Notes: generated by a model from the letters alone, not told the origin. A stretch of 64,000 bases of DNA from Bacillota bacterium (GCA_023393115.1 JAEWMS010000085.1:1-64000); one strand, 5' to 3'; counted from the stretch's first letter, positions 1 through 7,496 are shown. Translations and numbers: made by a program.

Positions 1-125
1 TTTAATATCTTTATTGGAACAGTACATGAAAGTAAGTTAATTCTATTGAACCGCCGTATACCGAACGGTACGTACGGTGGTGTGAAAGGTCGGTAGCTGA
101 AATAATCAGCTACCTCCTATTCGAT
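1..125 (+). mobile_element. Group II intron, 3' end (domains V and VI)
   Basis: The window opens inside the 3' end of a bacterial group II intron. Domain V is visible: the lower stem pairs 51-58 with 73-80, a two-base CG bulge lies at 71-72, and the upper hairpin is TACC-GAAC-GGTA at 59-70. Domain VI is a perfect 9-bp stem (92-100 with 106-114, loop AATAA). The intron should end at the AT at 124-125, matching the usual 3'-terminal AY. The reverse transcriptase/maturase would lie to the left, outside the window. The branch-point A was not placed. Its position just upstream of a damaged copper ATPase gene suggests past rearrangement here. Confidence 0.85.
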
Positions 126-239
126 AGGGTTGGTATGTAAAAAAGAGATTTCATTGACTTGAAATATTGTAGAATATTACGGACAAAAGAAATTTATTTA
201 CCTATTGACATAGCTTTGAAGGAGGATTAACATATTTTA

Positions 240-1079
240 TTGGCAATGCTACTTTCAATTATAAATATTGATGTGGCTTTCCTGCACAACCAATATTTTC
301 AGCTTACTATTACTACTCCAGTTCAGTTTTTAATTGGAGCTAGGTTTTACAAAAATGCATATTATGCTCTGAAAGCAAAGAGCTCGAATATGGATGTGCT
401 TATTTCTCTGGGAACGTCAGCTGCATATTTTTATAGTGTGTATAATGTGTTATTTCAATCAATGAAACCAAAAATGATGATGAAGGACCTCTATTTTGAA
501 GCAGCCGCTGTAGTTATTACTCTTATACTATTAGGAAAATATCTTGAGTCAATAGCAAAAGGAAAAACCTCTGAGGCCATAAAGAAACTAATGGGGCTTC
601 AAGCTAAGACTGCAAGGGTCATTAGAAACGGTAAAGAAGAAGATATACTTATAGATGATGTAGAGGTTGGTGATGTCATCGTCGTAAGGCCAGGAGAGAA
701 GATACCCGTAGATGGAAAAATAATAGGTACTGGAACCGATGTTGCAATTGAAGCAGCGGATATAACTCTTATGAGAGGAGATCTCAGAACCATTCCTGCC
801 GCAATCAGGCTATCCAAAATAACTATGAATAAAATCAAGCAAAATCTGTTTTGGGCATTCTTCTACAATATACTTGGAATTCCATTTGCAGCCTTTGGAT
901 TATTAAATCCGATGATAGCAGGAGGTGCGATGGCATTCAGTTCAGTTTCTGTAGTTTCGAATTCCCTTAGCATAAAAGCTTTTAAACCAATGCCTAAGGA
1001 AGAAAAAATTGATTTAGAATTATGGAAAAATTCTGAATGGATATTTGAAAATCAAAATAAGAGTACTATAAAAAAATAA
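240..1079 (+). pseudogene. copA: Copper-transporting P1B-type ATPase remnant with large internal deletion
   Basis: The 279-residue product joins two distant parts of a CopA-type Cu(I) exporter. Residues 20-100 match the second to fourth membrane helices (MDVLISLGTSAAYFYSVYN). Residues 105-162 are the start of the actuator domain (PGEKIPVDGK). The sequence then jumps straight to GTGTDVAIEAADITLM, which in intact enzymes follows the phosphorylation and nucleotide domains. The TGE loop, the CPC metal site, DKTGT and the ATP-binding domain are all missing, as are the N-terminal HMA domains and first helix. The junction is near base 723 and is in frame. It cannot transport. An SD-like GGAGG lies at 221-225. 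copZ follows 16 bp downstream. Confidence 0.9.
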
Positions 1080-1095
1080 AATAAGAGGTGTAGTT

Positions 1096-1311
1096 ATGTC
1101 AAAAGAAACATTAGCTTTGGTAGTTGAAGGAATGTCCTGCAGTCATTGCGAAAATAGCGTTAAAAAGGCAGTAGGTGCTTTAAATGGAGTATACAATGTT
1201 GCTGTTGACTTAGTAAGCAAAGTAGTAACTATCGAACTCGAACCAGAAAAAGTAAGTATTGATACCATAAAAGATACTATTGAAGCTCAAGGTTATGACG
1301 TTAAAAAGTAA
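1096..1311 (+). CDS. copZ: Copper chaperone CopZ (HMA domain)
   Basis: A 71-residue single heavy-metal-associated domain that binds Cu(I) in the cytoplasm and hands it to CopA or the copper sensor. The GMSCSHC motif gives the MxCxxC site near residues 13-19, and length and beta-alpha-beta layout are normal. AAGAGGTG upstream can serve as ribosome binding site. It lies 16 bp after the broken copA and was probably co-transcribed with it. With that ATPase dead, a functional copA elsewhere would be expected if the chaperone still works. Confidence 0.93.
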   Translation: MSKETLALVVEGMSCSHCENSVKKAVGALNGVYNVAVDLVSKVVTIELEPEKVSIDTIKDTIEAQGYDVKK

Positions 1312-1352
1312 AACAGTAAATGTGTGGTAATTAAAAATTCATAAATCAATAT

Positions 1353-1402
1353 CGGTTGTTACCGAACGTTTATTATTTATATTACATATTCGGTAATAAC
1401 CG
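1353..1402. repeat. Inverted repeat after copZ
   Basis: A 14-bp stem (1353-1366 with 1389-1402, one G-T wobble) around a 22-base AT-rich loop. It follows copZ and precedes the csoR promoter. No clear T-run follows on the plus strand, so it is either a weak terminator or a protein-binding inverted repeat. Confidence 0.5.
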
Positions 1403-1434
1403 GAAATTAATTGTTCTATACGAGTATACTCTTA

Positions 1435-1495
1435 TTGACTTTAAGGTAAAATATGATACAATTAACGAAATCCGCCTCCCTACAGGGGTGGGGGA
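1435..1495 (+). promoter_or_regulatory. csoR promoter with candidate CsoR operator
   Basis: TTGACT (1435-1440) and TACAAT (1457-1462) with 16-bp spacing form a sigma-A-like promoter. Directly downstream, 1475-1493 reads CCTCCCTACAGGGGTGGGG, a C-tract/G-tract dyad of the kind bound by CsoR/RcnR proteins. It overlaps the expected transcription start region, fitting autorepression by the csoR product 75 bp on. A GAGTATACTC palindrome (1422-1431) lies just upstream of the -35. Assignment rests on pattern and neighbour. Confidence 0.6.
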
Positions 1496-1568
1496 CACGT
1501 ATGAATCCATTATTTTATACTAGTTATGAGATTAACAATATGTTTAATTTACAGGGAGGTTACTTGCT

Positions 1569-1835
1569 ATGGAGAGTTCTACAAAGGTACAAGTACTTAA
1601 TCTATTAAAAACATCTAGAGGACAATTAGATGGTATAATGAAGATGATAGAAGATGACAGGTATTGTGTCGATATATCAAAGCAGATACTTGCAGTACAA
1701 GCTCTATTAAAGAAGGCTAACTTAGTGGTTATTGATAAACACATTAAAAGTTGCGTTAGACAGGCTTTTTCTGAGGGTCACGGAGATGAGAAAGTCGACG
1801 AAATAATTGGGTTGCTGGATAAGTACGTCAAGTAG
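1569..1835 (+). CDS. csoR: CsoR-family copper-sensing transcriptional repressor
   Basis: An 88-residue all-helical DUF156 repressor that releases DNA on binding Cu(I). The copper ligands are in place: Cys33 (YCVDISKQ), His58 and Cys62 (DKHIKSCV), equivalent to the Cys-His-Cys triad of characterised CsoR. The N-terminal SRGQLDGI segment is also typical. GGGAGG at 1554-1559 sets the ATG start. A promoter with a candidate operator lies upstream, and copZ and the copA remnant come before it on the same strand, giving a cop cluster that has lost its pump. Confidence 0.95.
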   Translation: MESSTKVQVLNLLKTSRGQLDGIMKMIEDDRYCVDISKQILAVQALLKKANLVVIDKHIKSCVRQAFSEGHGDEKVDEIIGLLDKYVK

Positions 1836-2024
1836 GAATCTCTATACGTATCCTTATAGAATTTTCACATAATGAATTTATAGAATAACAGAGATTTCTA
1901 ATTTAGGTATAAAAAAGCCGTTAAGTGCTGTAATTATCAATGTTTTAATATTCTATAATGTTATAGATAATTAGTTTAGTTAGCTATAGTATGCCATCAA
2001 AAAATGCATAAATAATTATTTCTT

Positions 2025-2055
2025 AAAAGCCGTATCATATAGGCTTTTATTTTTG
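2025..2055 (+). terminator. Rho-independent terminator
   Basis: AAAAGCC (2025-2031) pairs with GGCTTTT (2042-2048), followed by ATTTTTG. It is placed to end csoR transcription. The rest of 1836-2160 is AT-rich, with a small CTATAA-TG-TTATAG dyad near 1955-1968 and no gene I can recognise. Confidence 0.55.
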
Positions 2056-2162
2056 TATACAAATGTACCATTTTAAAGATAAAAGGATAGCATTTATATG
2101 ATTATCTATATTTAATCGCATTTCCATTTACAACCCAATCTTTATATCCATTTACCAAACTC

Positions 2163-2220
2163 TTGACATATATTGCCATATACGTTAATATTTATATAAC
2201 GTTATATAATATATAACGTT
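2163..2220 (+). promoter_or_regulatory. Promoter with palindromic operator for the M23/regulator operon
   Basis: TTGACA (2163-2168), 17 bp, TAATAT (2186-2191) is a near-consensus sigma-A promoter. A perfect 16-bp palindrome TATATAACGTTATATA (2193-2208) covers the expected start site, and a second partial copy ATATAACGTT follows at 2211-2220. Such overlap predicts repression, most simply by the winged-helix protein encoded second in this operon. Confidence 0.6.
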
Positions 2221-2249
2221 CCTTTAATTACTTATAAGGAGGATATCCT

Positions 2250-2948
2250 ATGGATGAGTTGAAAAATCCTATCTTGGTCTATTTTCCTTTGGATGGTGAG
2301 TGGTTTGCCCCCCACACACCCGCAGCAAAAATTCCCAGCCACGGTAGCGATACATTAGGCCAGCGATACGCCTTTGATTTCATGATGCTAGACTGGTCAG
2401 GCAAGCATAAAATGCCTTTCCGAGGCAAAAGCTGGCATTACTACCTGCTGGGCAAACCTCTATCACACTGGTATGGATGGGGACAGAATATATATGCTCC
2501 CTGCGATGGCAGAATTATTGTTGCTAAGGACGGTTTAAAAGAGAGGCAAAGAGTTCATTTACTCACTGATATGTTTATCGTATTAAAAAACGCTCTTTTC
2601 TTCGATCCTCAAAAGCATGACCTACATCGTGCCATTGGAAACTATATCATCATGCAAACAGAAAACGCTTATGCCTTTCTTGCGCACTTTCAAAAAAATT
2701 CCATCTGCGTAACGGAAGGACAGGAGGTGAAGGCCGGGGAACTGCTGGGACGGGTCGGCCATTCCGGCAACTCTACAGCACCGCACCTGCATTTTCAGTT
2801 GATGGACAGTGTCGACTTGTTGACTGCTAAAGGAATTCCCTGTGCATTTAACCGATACGAGCGGTTTCAGGATGGCAAATGGGAAGAAGTGCTTCATGGC
2901 ATCCCTTCAGATCAAGATAGGATCAGAGGGTGTAGTCACAGTAAATAG
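2250..2948 (+). CDS. M23-family metallopeptidase-like protein, no signal peptide
   Basis: The 232-residue protein has LytM/M23 zinc motifs: an N-terminal HGSD...YAFDF segment (first His/Asp region, residues 31-44) and a C-terminal APHLHFQL (HxH). A GQEVKAGELLGRVGHSGNS segment between them is typical of the M23 beta fold. Family members usually cut peptide cross-links in peptidoglycan. No signal peptide or membrane helix is visible, so it either acts inside the cell or needs another export route. AAGGAGG precedes the ATG. The next gene, 15 bp on, is its likely regulator. Its G+C looks higher than that of the flanking DNA. Confidence 0.8.
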   Translation: MDELKNPILVYFPLDGEWFAPHTPAAKIPSHGSDTLGQRYAFDFMMLDWSGKHKMPFRGKSWHYYLLGKPLSHWYGWGQNIYAPCDGRIIVAKDGLKERQRVHLLTDMFIVLKNALFFDPQKHDLHRAIGNYIIMQTENAYAFLAHFQKNSICVTEGQEVKAGELLGRVGHSGNSTAPHLHFQLMDSVDLLTAKGIPCAFNRYERFQDGKWEEVLHGIPSDQDRIRGCSHSK

Positions 2949-2963
2949 AAAGAGGTAAATACA

Positions 2964-3593
2964 TTGGATAAATCAATAAACGCTGCCACAAACGGCAGAA
3001 AAATAATAGAAGAAGGTGGATATCGGTTATTAGCCATTTCATCTACAGAAGATATGAAGATCATTTCATCTCCCCAGAGGCAGCGCATCTTCAAGCTTCT
3101 GCAGACGGCAGGAAAACCGCTTCACGGTAAAGAAATCGCCGATTGGATGGGTGTCAAAGCGCCCTCCGCACATTTTCATTTGCATAAGCTTGAGGAAATT
3201 GGTGCGATTAGAATCAGCCATACACAAAACATTAATGGGATTACCGCAACATATTACCAGCCTGCTGTGGACGGTATAATTACGGGTGAAGATTTTCTGA
3301 CACCTTCAGACGATGAACAAATCGAAGAAAAGCTATTGTTTACTGCAAATATTTTTAATGAGGCAAAAACCTCTTTTTTAAAAGCGTTAGGAAAAAATCT
3401 TCGGGATAATGAGAACTACGACGATTCCGTTTCATTGACCACATTGCTCAATGAGATACTGTATTTGTCTTCAGAGGATATAAAGCTCTTTTACGAGGAA
3501 ATGAATGCTCTATTGAAAAAATACTCGGACTATTCTCCTGATAAGCAGCCCTACGCTTTATTCATGAGCGTTTCAGAGATTGAGAAGACTTAA
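2964..3593 (+). CDS. ArsR-like winged-helix transcriptional regulator
   Basis: A 209-residue protein with a winged helix-turn-helix in residues 32-85 (SSPQRQRIFKLL, then GKEIADWMGVKAPSAHFHLH and a wing through GAIRISHT). A C-terminal helical region (110-200) of unknown ligand follows. It starts at TTG with AAAGAGG upstream. It is co-transcribed with the M23 gene and probably controls the operon through the 2193-2220 palindromes. No cysteine metal site is visible, so a metal-sensing role is not supported. Confidence 0.75.
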   Translation: MDKSINAATNGRKIIEEGGYRLLAISSTEDMKIISSPQRQRIFKLLQTAGKPLHGKEIADWMGVKAPSAHFHLHKLEEIGAIRISHTQNINGITATYYQPAVDGIITGEDFLTPSDDEQIEEKLLFTANIFNEAKTSFLKALGKNLRDNENYDDSVSLTTLLNEILYLSSEDIKLFYEEMNALLKKYSDYSPDKQPYALFMSVSEIEKT

Positions 3594-3677
3594 AACTATA
3601 CGATGCCATACTGCTACCCTTTGATACCAAATTCTGAGCTTGACCCAATAGAATGAAAAAGAAAGGATAGTGAAATT

Positions 3678-4223
3678 ATGCTTCAAGTAACCGGATTGTC
3701 AAAAGAGTATGGCAAGAAAAATGATAGATTTCTTGCTGTAGATGATCTTTCTTTTACTGTAGGAAAAGGAGAGCTTGTTGGTTTTTTAGGCCCCAATGGT
3801 GCGGGAAACACCACCACCGTTAAGATGTTATGCGGGTTGATAGTGCCTGATAAAGGTAAAATTGAAATTGGTGGCTTTGATCCATGGCATGACAGGAAAA
3901 AGGCTTTAAAAAATATTAGTGCAGTATTAGAGTGTAACCGCAATATATATTGGCCTTTGACAGTCAGAGAAAATATGGAGTTTTTCGCAGCACTTCACGG
4001 CATATCATCCAGAGGTATATCAGAGAGAATTGATGAGCTGGTTGGAATTTTAGGACTAAAACATAAAATAAACGAATATGCGCGAAATCTTTCTAGAGGT
4101 ATGCAGCAAAAACTTGCTCTCGGTGTGGCGCTTAATAATTTTGAAGGTAAAATTGTCACTGATGAAAAAGAGGTATTACCTCAGAATTTAAAACATCTCT
4201 ATAACACGATTGATAAACTTTAG
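3678..4223 (+). pseudogene. ABC transporter ATP-binding protein, truncated and Walker-A mutated
   Basis: Residues 1-152 match a CcmA/DrrA-type ATPase: an A-loop region, Q-loop-side sequence, and a signature-like NLSRGMQQKLALGVAL. Two defects are clear. The Walker A motif reads GPNGAGNTT, with Asn for the essential Lys. After LGVAL the family sequence stops and an unrelated 28-residue tail replaces Walker B, D-loop and H-loop. The product cannot hydrolyse ATP normally. No permease follows. It was probably the exporter partner of the upstream peptidase/regulator operon. Confidence 0.88.
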
Positions 4224-4384
4224 TGTCTAACCTATACATTTTAAACAACATGTCATCAGTCAACAAGTCAGGACAACATGACGTAAGAAGAGGAAAATTT
4301 ATTTTACACCCAATTACGCGAAATAATAATTTCGCGTAATTGGGTGGAGGAAAAACAATAAATTTATTAAATTTTATAGACACT
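4222..4384. repeat. Nested inverted repeats with a perfect 18-bp hairpin
   Basis: An 18-bp perfect inverted repeat (4307-4324 with 4329-4346, 4-base loop; core CACCCAATTACGCGAAAT) sits inside a weaker outer pair AGTGTCTA (4222-4229) / TAGACACT (4377-4384). The outer pair begins at the stop of the broken ABC gene. It could be a MITE-like element or a strong hairpin terminator shared by convergent genes. No transposase is present. The remainder up to 4560 is AT-rich with nothing recognised. Confidence 0.55.
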
Positions 4385-4560
4385 TAATTTATCCATTACT
4401 TTTTACATAATAGTTATTTGATTGATGTATTACCCATAAGTTATTTTATGAATATAAAATGTCACTAAACACTATGTTATTATCACTATGTTATTTAGCA
4501 AAATTCTAAGGGTTTTACATGGTTAACAACTTTTCTTAAAACGATAAATAACTTCCACAA

Positions 4561-4884
4561 CTAACAACACCCATTACTACTAATACTACTAATACCACTA
4601 TCACTGCTATCAGAACAATCGCAGCTTGGTTCACTTCCTGTCAGCCATCCCTTTATAATTGCATATGCGCAGCCTACACCCGGCTTTACTTCTATGGCTC
4701 CAAAGGGACAATTTTTAGCACAGGCTCCGCATTCCATGCACCTGTCCTTATCACTTATCACAGCTTTCTTATTTTCCATATATAGCACTTTATGAGGACA
4801 GACCTCAATACATTTCTCGCAGCCGGTACATTTATCCGAATTCAGTTTTAGTGTAACAACATTTTTCAAATACCGATTTATCAT
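4561..4884 (-). CDS. hgcB: Mercury-methylation ferredoxin HgcB
   Basis: A 2x[4Fe-4S] ferredoxin thought to supply electrons that keep the HgcA corrinoid reduced. Both clusters have full motifs (CTGCEKCIEVCP and CMECGACAKNCP). Beyond an ordinary ferredoxin it has the HgcB-specific GVGCAYAIIKGWLTG segment with the single conserved Cys, then a Ser-rich linker and a terminal vicinal Cys-Cys pair. An extra CDC sits in the linker. AAGGAGG touches the first ATG (4890), so translation more likely begins at the ATG at 4884. It follows hgcA by a few bases, as in known methylators. Confidence 0.95.
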   Translation of the reverse strand: MINRYLKNVVTLKLNSDKCTGCEKCIEVCPHKVLYMENKKAVISDKDRCMECGACAKNCPFGAIEVKPGVGCAYAIIKGWLTGSEPSCDCSDSSDSGISSISSNGCC

Positions 4885-4895
4885 ATCCATCCTCC

Positions 4896-6110
4896 TTAAA
4901 GCTTAAAAAATGTGTTAAGCAAAATCAAAACTATTCCTGCACTTATGGATATAGCAATTATAGGTATAGCTGTACGCATTTCCTTCAATACCCCTGAGAA
5001 TGATGTATACGTCGATGATCCGGTAAAGTTCATCGCGTAAAATGCAGAAACTGATGGTAGCACAAGTAAATATCCTATTCCTCTGATTAGGCTTATGGAG
5101 GGCGCTGATAACCAAGTGTTTAGGAAAATTACTGCGAAAGCCCATAGTAAGCCTAAAATCCAACCTTTCCAAGCAAAAGCCCTGCCTGGAATCCATGGAA
5201 GCAGTATCGGTGTCAGTACGCAGCCTACTAATAAAGCGCCAACATACCCATAAAAATCAGTAAAACCAAATGGGTTAGCTGCAATGAGGTTAATTATAAA
5301 TAGGATACCGAAAATAAGCATAGAGACTTTAAATGTACTTATAAGTTCAATTGGTGTCAGAACCAACCTGTCATACGTGTTGAATTTGACTGTTTTCATT
5401 TCATCAGTAGCTTTCATTCCGGAATCTAAAAATTCCCTTAGATCCTTCGCTCTTACAGTACCATATATTACTTTGAAGCCGGTATACCTGGTCACCTCAT
5501 GGGCACTTACACCCGGAGCTCCCAATTGAGGTAATATCAACGTCCTATGAGCAACAATTTCATTAAGTCTTGTTTTTGTAATGCGGTTTACAAGTTCTTG
5601 GGTGCCGAATGTGCCTTTTCCTGCAGCACACCATACGTTAATACCCTTTGTATCCAATACTAAAATCCAGGCATTAAGGCCTTGAAGTTCTTTTCTGAGA
5701 GCATCAAAGGTCAATTTATAGTTGGCAGTTACAAGTACCGTAGAATCTTTATGAGGAGTTCCAACAGCATAAATGCCTGGATTTATTTTGTAGTTCATCC
5801 GATTAATTCCCCAGCGTACTTTCCATGCTCCCAAAACATCAGCGAAAAGTAATTTTGTGGATATCTGCGGAACTATGCCTGCATTTGTTTGAATTTCACC
5901 GGTTATCCAATGATCCTTCTTATCGTATTGCGTAATTGGAGCAGTTGAGTATTTTTCGCGTCCACTGCAACTACAGGACTTTTCTCCCCCTAAAGCTGTT
6001 AACATATCACTCTTATCAGGAACCTTAATTTTGGGTTTAATTTTTATAGTTTTCTTTTGGAAATCACTATTATTAGAATCATGGCAGCTTTTATTCTCCA
6101 AGCTTTTCAC
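4896..6110 (-). CDS. hgcA: Mercury-methylation corrinoid protein HgcA
   Basis: A membrane-anchored corrinoid protein that transfers a methyl group to Hg(II), making methylmercury. The diagnostic cap-helix motif NVWCAAGK lies at residues 158-165, with Cys161 the presumed lower cobalt ligand. The globular corrinoid domain (about 65-245, related to the CO dehydrogenase corrinoid Fe-S protein) is followed by five predicted membrane helices (about 255-404). This fusion to helices separates HgcA from CfsA. The N-terminus carries an extra CSC motif at 46-48. The track start is GTG at 6110, but AGAGGTG spacing favours TTG at 6101. It is third in a unit of MarR, GNAT, hgcA and hgcB. Confidence 0.96.
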   Translation of the reverse strand: MKSLENKSCHDSNNSDFQKKTIKIKPKIKVPDKSDMLTALGGEKSCSCSGREKYSTAPITQYDKKDHWITGEIQTNAGIVPQISTKLLFADVLGAWKVRWGINRMNYKINPGIYAVGTPHKDSTVLVTANYKLTFDALRKELQGLNAWILVLDTKGINVWCAAGKGTFGTQELVNRITKTRLNEIVAHRTLILPQLGAPGVSAHEVTRYTGFKVIYGTVRAKDLREFLDSGMKATDEMKTVKFNTYDRLVLTPIELISTFKVSMLIFGILFIINLIAANPFGFTDFYGYVGALLVGCVLTPILLPWIPGRAFAWKGWILGLLWAFAVIFLNTWLSAPSISLIRGIGYLLVLPSVSAFYAMNFTGSSTYTSFSGVLKEMRTAIPIIAISISAGIVLILLNTFFKL

Positions 6111-6147
6111 CTCTTTTTATAAATGCTTTTGAAATGCTGAAAATATC

Positions 6148-6747
6148 TTATTTTATCAACTTTAAGGAACCTTCTATAATATCTTTGAATTCTTTGGTAT
6201 CTTTAATTTCATTGATTGATTTTGGTTGTGTGGGGCTTTTTACATGCTCGTTAATCGTTAGTTCAAACCATTTGACATCACGCCACTCATTAAGTTTGTA
6301 TCCTGCATTATGAAATACACCAACAGATTTAAAGCCAAAGGCTTCATGAAAAGTTGTACTTTCTGTATTCGGTAAAGCCACTCCAGCAAATGCATTATAA
6401 TAGCCCTGTAATTTAAGTAGTTGCAGTAAAGTAGTATATAATGCTGTAGCTATATGTCTTCTGTGAAAATGATGTTTTAGGTAAACAGTCGTATCAACTG
6501 ACCATTGATATGCAACACGTTCTCTGTGCTTTGCTGCATAAGCATATCCGACAATTTCCCCGTCTATTTCACATACAAGCCAGGGAAGATTATCTATTAC
6601 ATTTTTAATCCTTATACCAAATTCTGATTCACTAGGTACTTCAATTTCAAATGTTATGGCAGTATTTTTTATGTATTCACCATAAATACTTAATAATGAA
6701 GCACTGTCTTTTTCATTTGCCAATCTTATACTTATAAATTTTGACAT
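6148..6747 (-). CDS. GNAT N-acetyltransferase, phosphinothricin/ArsN1-like
   Basis: A 199-residue protein whose first 165 residues match the phosphinothricin acetyltransferase branch of GNAT enzymes (IRLANEKDSASLLSIYGEYI; VYLKHHFHRRHIATALY as the acetyl-CoA loop; FHEAFGFKSVGVFHNAGYK). Relatives acetylate phosphinothricin or the arsenic antibiotic arsinothricin (ArsN1). A Lys-rich tail of about 30 residues is extra. GGGGGGAA precedes the ATG. It lies 31 bp after marR and 37 bp before hgcA, so is probably co-transcribed with hgcAB. The substrate is unknown; a role in metalloid or antibiotic resistance is only inferred. Confidence 0.82.
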   Translation of the reverse strand: MSKFISIRLANEKDSASLLSIYGEYIKNTAITFEIEVPSESEFGIRIKNVIDNLPWLVCEIDGEIVGYAYAAKHRERVAYQWSVDTTVYLKHHFHRRHIATALYTTLLQLLKLQGYYNAFAGVALPNTESTTFHEAFGFKSVGVFHNAGYKLNEWRDVKWFELTINEHVKSPTQPKSINEIKDTKEFKDIIEGSLKLIK

Positions 6748-6778
6748 GGCGATTCCCCCCTAAATATAATAAATTGCC

Positions 6779-7231
6779 TTAACAGCATACATTTTTACCA
6801 ATTGCATTAATTAATAATTGCAAACTCTCCATTACCTGATCTGATTTATCTGCAGGTAAAGAACTATAAATTTTTGTGAAATACAAGTTCATGTTTTCTT
6901 CAATGTCATTAAACATCTTATTTCCGTCCTCGGTAAGCGATATTGTTACATATCTTCTATCCATTGGGTCAATATCACGTTTTACCAGATTACTCTTCAC
7001 TAAATTGTTAACTGTCCTGCTCATAGAGCTGCTTTCAAGGTTAAGTAATTCGGCAAGTTCATTCAAAGAAATACTCTTTGCACGCCCTATTTCAACTAAA
7101 GCATGACATTGAGCCATTGTGACTCCACCACAGCAGGAGACTTGATAATCTTCAAGCACTCCGAGTTTTCTTTCGAGTATTCTTACCATTTCTCGTAACT
7201 GAACTGAATTATTTTCTTTTTCATCCTTCAT
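6779..7231 (-). CDS. MarR-family regulator with vicinal cysteine pairs
   Basis: A 150-residue MarR winged-helix protein (SLNELAELLNLESSSMSRTVNNL as the recognition region; DRRYVTISLT wing). It is unusual in having Cys33-Cys34 (SCCGGVT), Cys42 (AQCHAL) and a C-terminal Cys149-Cys150. Vicinal thiols are classic sites for arsenite, mercury or disulfide sensing, so metalloid, mercury or redox control of the downstream genes is a reasonable inference, not shown. GGAGGAG precedes the ATG. It is the first gene of the unit leading to hgcAB and is divergent from an SDR gene. Confidence 0.85.
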   Translation of the reverse strand: MKDEKENNSVQLREMVRILERKLGVLEDYQVSCCGGVTMAQCHALVEIGRAKSISLNELAELLNLESSSMSRTVNNLVKSNLVKRDIDPMDRRYVTISLTEDGNKMFNDIEENMNLYFTKIYSSLPADKSDQVMESLQLLINAIGKNVCC

Positions 7232-7338
7232 TATGTGTTCTCCTCCGGTATGAGTTCTTCTAACTTTTATTAACTTTTGCTAATCTCGTATATCAAGAAA
7301 ATAACTATTATAATAAATATATAATCCCCATAAACTCC

Positions 7339-7367
7339 AATATAGATACTACATGCAATAATTGTAA
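7339..7367 (-). promoter_or_regulatory. Candidate promoter of the marR-GNAT-hgcAB operon
   Basis: On the minus strand TTACAA (7367-7362) and TATATT (7344-7339) are spaced by 17 bp. The -35 is covered by a near-palindrome TGCAAT-A-ATTGTA (7354-7366), a plausible MarR operator. A related TTGCAATTGTTAA lies at 7401-7413 in the divergent SDR promoter. Confidence 0.4.
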
Positions 7368-7400
7368 CATATAATAATTAGAATATACAACTATTAATTA

Positions 7401-7430
7401 TTGCAATTGTTAATTATTTCATGATACAAT
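7401..7430 (+). promoter_or_regulatory. Candidate promoter of the SDR gene
   Basis: TTGCAA (7401-7406) and TACAAT (7425-7430) with 18-bp spacing lie 67 bp upstream of the SDR ATG. The -35 is embedded in TTAATTATT direct repeats (7394-7402 and 7410-7418) and resembles the candidate MarR site in the divergent promoter. Confidence 0.4.
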
Positions 7431-7496
7431 TAATTGAGTAATAAGTAATAAAGCAATATTAAACAGTAATATTTTTAGTACTAAAGGAGGCATTAA

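Noticed and set aside
205..233. TTGACA-N17-TAACAT as the promoter of the copA remnant
   Set aside because: The candidate ribosome binding site at 221-225 falls between -35 and -10, so a transcript from it would lack the RBS.
1353..1402. Hairpin as a definite terminator of copZ
   Set aside because: No T-run follows the stem on the plus strand, so it is listed only as an inverted repeat.
4896..6110. HgcA as a CO dehydrogenase/acetyl-CoA synthase corrinoid protein
   Set aside because: The NVWCAAGK cap motif and C-terminal membrane helices, with hgcB beside it, fit HgcA; no acs/cdh genes are nearby.
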